Shown here: piece by piece, positions 61,009 to 64,000 of the stretch | How positions within the stretch are numbered: position 1 is the first letter of the stretch | Layout: every line of letters begins with the position of its first letter | Made by a program: the position numbers and the translations under genes | Assembly: GCA_910576345.1 (NCBI GenBank) | Contig: CAJTIT010000005.1 | Coordinates: forward strand, 1-64,000 | Reading direction: 5' to 3' | DNA from: Erysipelotrichales bacterium | GTDB taxonomy: Bacteria; Bacillota_I; Bacilli_A; Erysipelotrichales; Erysipelotrichaceae | Length of the DNA: 64,000 nt | Notes under the pieces: generated by a model | Told to the model about the DNA's origin: nothing | What the model saw: the letters and a program-made list of their open reading frames with translations, nothing else | Database searches by the model: none

Positions 61009-64000
61009 ATGTTAAAACGGTTTTTTCTGGGGTCTTTAGCTTTTTTCGTCTGCATGACGAATTTTTCTGTTTTCCTAGAAACAAAAGCTGAAGAAGCACA
61101 ACAACCAAAAAAGATTGAAATAGCGAGCATTCAAGCCAAAAGCACTGCGAACTATCCAATCGAAAATGCTATTGATGGTGACAAAGAAACTTATTGGCAA
61201 TCACCAAGAAGTTCTCAATCTGTAGGGGTCATTGAATATAAATACGACCACAATCGTTATATTGATATTCAATTGGATGGCACTTATGCATTGTCATCTA
61301 TCAAACTATATCAAAAAGAAGGTTCCTATTATCATTACTACATCTATGCATCTACAGATGGTGTGAATTATAATAGAATCGCTACGAAGAGCGATGATCA
61401 ATTAGCGAATAGCGACGGAGATACGCTTTCACTTCAAGGCAATGCGTCTTATTTAAGACTGAACATGGCTTATAATTCCGGTGAATATACAACAAACCTT
61501 AAAGAGATTGAAGTATATGGTACAAAAATAAGCACCAAGGTTACAGAAAAAGAACCGATTTCTATAGAGACATTTGCAGACAGCGAATGGTCAACCAAGT
61601 GGGAACAGTTTGAAAATAATGAAGTTTATGCAGAACAGAAAACGATCCAAGAAATTCAAGGATTGGTCAGTCGTGTGATTGGCGCAGAATATGTAGATAA
61701 ATTCGTTTTTGAATTGCGTGATTCTATGAATGTGCAAGCAGACGGTTCCGGGAATGATGTGTTTGAACTGGAATCTGTGGATGGCAAGATCGTCATTCGT
61801 GGCAACGATGGGGTATCATTGGCATCCGGCTTCAATTATTACTTAAAATATTATTGTAATGTTGATTACAATCCGATTTATACATCTTCTGATATGACAA
61901 TGCCATCAACGCTTCCAAGCATTGATCGCAAAATTGTAAAAGATACGCAATATGATTATCGATATGCATTGAATTTCTGTACCTATTCCTATTCCATGTC
62001 TTTCTGGGGCTGGGATGAATATGAAGCATTCTTGGATTGGGCAGCGATGAATGGGATCAATTTGATGTTAGATATCGTTGGTCAAGAAGAAGTATTACGG
62101 CAATTTTTGAAAACATATGGTTACACGGATGAAGAAGTCAGTGATTATATCAGTGGGCCGGCATATTTCGCATGGTTCTATATGCAGAATTTGGATTCCT
62201 TTGGCGGACCGTTACCACAAGCTTGGTATGAACAGCGAACAGAACTAGGCAGAAAACTTCATGATCGTATGCAGGCATATGGCATTGATCCTGTCATTCA
62301 AGGTTTCTCAGGCATGGTTCCTTATGATTTTGCAGAAAAAGCGAACATTTCCGCAAACCAAGTGCTGGATGTTGGAGATTGGCCCGGATACAAACGTCCT
62401 TATATGTTAAGAACCCATAAATCCGGCATCAACGAAGTATCTGATATTTATAGCGAAGCAGCACAGCGCTTCTATCAAGCACAAAAAGATGTGTTTGGTG
62501 ATGTGTCAAATTACTATGCGGTGGATCCTTTCCATGAAGGTGGAACCATTCCCGGAGATATGAATATCCAATACGTTTATTATCAAGTACAGGAACAGAT
62601 GCTGAAACATGACAAAGGAAACGATGCGATTTGGGTTATGCAGCAATGGCAAGGCGGTATATCCGCAGGGAAGTTGAATGGTTTAAAAGACAAGAACAAA
62701 GCTATTGTCTTGGATCTTCAATCTGATATGAGATCCCAAGCCGGCCCAATGGAAAATACAGGGACACCTTGGATTTGGAATATGCTTCACAATTTTGGTG
62801 GACGCATGGGAATGGATGGAGAAGTAGAAGTCATTGCCAGTGCGATTCCGGAAGCAATGAACAATTCACGGTATATGGTAGGAATCGGAATTACGCCCGA
62901 AGCCATTGAAAATAGTCCGATTGTATATGAGCTATTGTTTGATATGACATGGCAAAAAGATCCAATTAACTATAAAGAGTGGACGTATCAATATGCACAA
63001 CGCCGCTATAATATTGATCGTAACAATCAATCGGTGATTGATGATATCAATACGGCTTATGACATCCTGTTGAATACTGTTTATGAGGACAAAGATTATT
63101 ATATTCAAGGCGCTGCGGAATCCGTGGTCAATGCACGACCGGGCACAAGTTTCAGTTCGGCATCCACATGGGGACATTCCACCATTTCTTATGAAAAAAC
63201 AGAATTGGAAAAAGCAGTAGCATTGTTTGCGGCGCATTATGATGAACTGAAAGGATCGCCAGCGTTTGTATACGATTTTTCGGAGCTTTTAGAGCAGGTG
63301 TTATCCAATACTGCGGTGGAATACCATAAATTGATGGTTCAGGCATATCAAAACAAAGATGCACAAGAGTTTGATCGCATCTCTGCACACTTCTTGGATC
63401 TGATCGCATTGAGTGATGAAGTGTTAAGCACAAGTGAAAAATTCATGCTTGGCACTTGGATTGAAAATGCACGTACCATGCTAGATAGCGATACGTATCA
63501 GATGGATGATTGGTCAAGAGATTTGTTTGAATTCAACGCACGTGCATTGTTGACGACATGGGGCGCTGCGAAGAATGGATCACTGAAAGATTACTCCAAT
63601 CGTAAATGGTCCGGACTTACAGAGGATTTCTATTTACAGCGTTGGACCATCTGGGTCAATAATCGCAAGGCGGAATTGGCAGGAGCGCAAGCAACCAATC
63701 CGAACTGGTTCTTATGGGAATGGAAATGGGCAAATCAGAAGAACGATGATGGAAAATTTGGGACTACTCCAGATACCACTGTAAATTTGAAATCAATTTC
63801 AGAAGATATCATGGAAAACTATTCTATGACAAATATTGAAAATTTTGTAGCGGGCGGTGCAATGGAAGAAGACGAAAATATTGCGATCGATAAACCGGTA
63901 GAAGCAAACTTTGCGCCAAGCAGCGGTAGCACCTCCAATCTTGTGGATAACAATACCGGAAGTGGTTATATCTATGATAAAACATCAGATAATGTTATCA
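61009..64000 (+). CDS. Surface GH89 alpha-N-acetylglucosaminidase, partial (cut by window edge)
   Basis: An exported family GH89 enzyme, related to human NAGLU and clostridial AgnC, that removes alpha-linked GlcNAc, for example from gastric-type mucin caps. The ATG at 61009 follows AGAGGAGG and opens a signal peptide (LKRFFLGSLAFFVCM). An F5/8C module (about 35-165) is followed by the NAGLU N-terminal domain and the barrel. The barrel has FCTYSYSMSFWGWDEYEAFLDW, GPAYFAWFYMQN, the candidate acid Glu in AVDPFHEGGTIPG, WVMQQWQGG and the candidate nucleophile Glu in GIGITPEAIEN. A helical domain follows and a second carbohydrate module starts at the edge (IDKPVEANFAPSSGSTSN). No stop is reached; at least 997 residues are present. 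It probably continues with FIVAR repeats and a sortase tail like its neighbours. Confidence 0.92.
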   Translation, partial: MLKRFFLGSLAFFVCMTNFSVFLETKAEEAQQPKKIEIASIQAKSTANYPIENAIDGDKETYWQSPRSSQSVGVIEYKYDHNRYIDIQLDGTYALSSIKLYQKEGSYYHYYIYASTDGVNYNRIATKSDDQLANSDGDTLSLQGNASYLRLNMAYNSGEYTTNLKEIEVYGTKISTKVTEKEPISIETFADSEWSTKWEQFENNEVYAEQKTIQEIQGLVSRVIGAEYVDKFVFELRDSMNVQADGSGNDVFELESVDGKIVIRGNDGVSLASGFNYYLKYYCNVDYNPIYTSSDMTMPSTLPSIDRKIVKDTQYDYRYALNFCTYSYSMSFWGWDEYEAFLDWAAMNGINLMLDIVGQEEVLRQFLKTYGYTDEEVSDYISGPAYFAWFYMQNLDSFGGPLPQAWYEQRTELGRKLHDRMQAYGIDPVIQGFSGMVPYDFAEKANISANQVLDVGDWPGYKRPYMLRTHKSGINEVSDIYSEAAQRFYQAQKDVFGDVSNYYAVDPFHEGGTIPGDMNIQYVYYQVQEQMLKHDKGNDAIWVMQQWQGGISAGKLNGLKDKNKAIVLDLQSDMRSQAGPMENTGTPWIWNMLHNFGGRMGMDGEVEVIASAIPEAMNNSRYMVGIGITPEAIENSPIVYELLFDMTWQKDPINYKEWTYQYAQRRYNIDRNNQSVIDDINTAYDILLNTVYEDKDYYIQGAAESVVNARPGTSFSSASTWGHSTISYEKTELEKAVALFAAHYDELKGSPAFVYDFSELLEQVLSNTAVEYHKLMVQAYQNKDAQEFDRISAHFLDLIALSDEVLSTSEKFMLGTWIENARTMLDSDTYQMDDWSRDLFEFNARALLTTWGAAKNGSLKDYSNRKWSGLTEDFYLQRWTIWVNNRKAELAGAQATNPNWFLWEWKWANQKNDDGKFGTTPDTTVNLKSISEDIMENYSMTNIENFVAGGAMEEDENIAIDKPVEANFAPSSGSTSNLVDNNTGSGYIYDKTSDNVI

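Overview
The window is a Bacillota chromosome segment. Evidence: the hrcA-grpE-dnaK-dnaJ order with CIRCE-like operators, AGGAGG-type ribosome binding sites, and very large exported glycosidases with C-terminal sortase-type tails. The gene style suggests a gut Erysipelotrichia-like organism; that placement is inference. It is a host region that degrades host glycans, interrupted by a conjugative element, which is itself interrupted by a smaller mobilizable element.

Host part, left (1-20.9 kb): the start of a leftward transposase gene, a GH3 beta-N-acetylhexosaminidase, the heat-shock operon hrcA-grpE-dnaK-dnaJ, a 2215-residue GH84 beta-N-acetylglucosaminidase and a 2049-residue GH2 beta-galactosidase. 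Host part, right (60.84-64 kb): a GH89 alpha-N-acetylglucosaminidase that runs off the window. The GH84, GH2 and GH89 promoters share one layout: two CAAGATTTT-like boxes 20 bp apart, the second starting 25 bp before the -10 hexamer. This suggests one regulator for a set of enzymes that strip Gal, beta-GlcNAc and alpha-GlcNAc from mucin-type glycans.

Conjugative element (about 20,898-60,833): a Tn916-family ICE in the usual order: thioester adhesin, orf23, orf22, lipoprotein cargo, orf21 coupling ATPase, oriT, orf20 relaxase, small membrane genes, a signal-peptidase-II-like cargo gene, two ardA genes, orf17, orf16, orf15, orf14, orf13, cargo, orf9-like repressor, orf7, orf8, xis, int. It sits in the T-tail of the GH2 terminator, with T5-N6-A5 at both ends. 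Cargo after orf13 is a MarR/FMN-binding/flavodoxin set, an AraC-GNAT regulator with an MFS pump, and a GntR/ABC set lying between two copies of a response-regulator-like gene. A leftover orf13 3' end between cargo blocks shows stepwise accretion. No tet(M) is present.

Nested element (32,334-42,911): a Tn4451-like mobilizable element with a large serine recombinase (TnpX type), MobV relaxase, TnpV, TnpW, a RepA-like ATPase, ParB, two sigma-like proteins and a cargo of TetR, serine hydrolase and PEBP-like protein. It splits orf16 (VirB4 ATPase) at a GA dinucleotide; removing it restores an 815-codon orf16 in frame. The ICE also carries a frameshift in orf15 and in-frame amber codons in orf14 and orf7, so self-transfer looks disabled as sequenced, while mobilization of the nested element by another helper remains plausible.

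Starts were chosen by ribosome-binding-site spacing and family length. All family names come from reading the translations, not from a database search.
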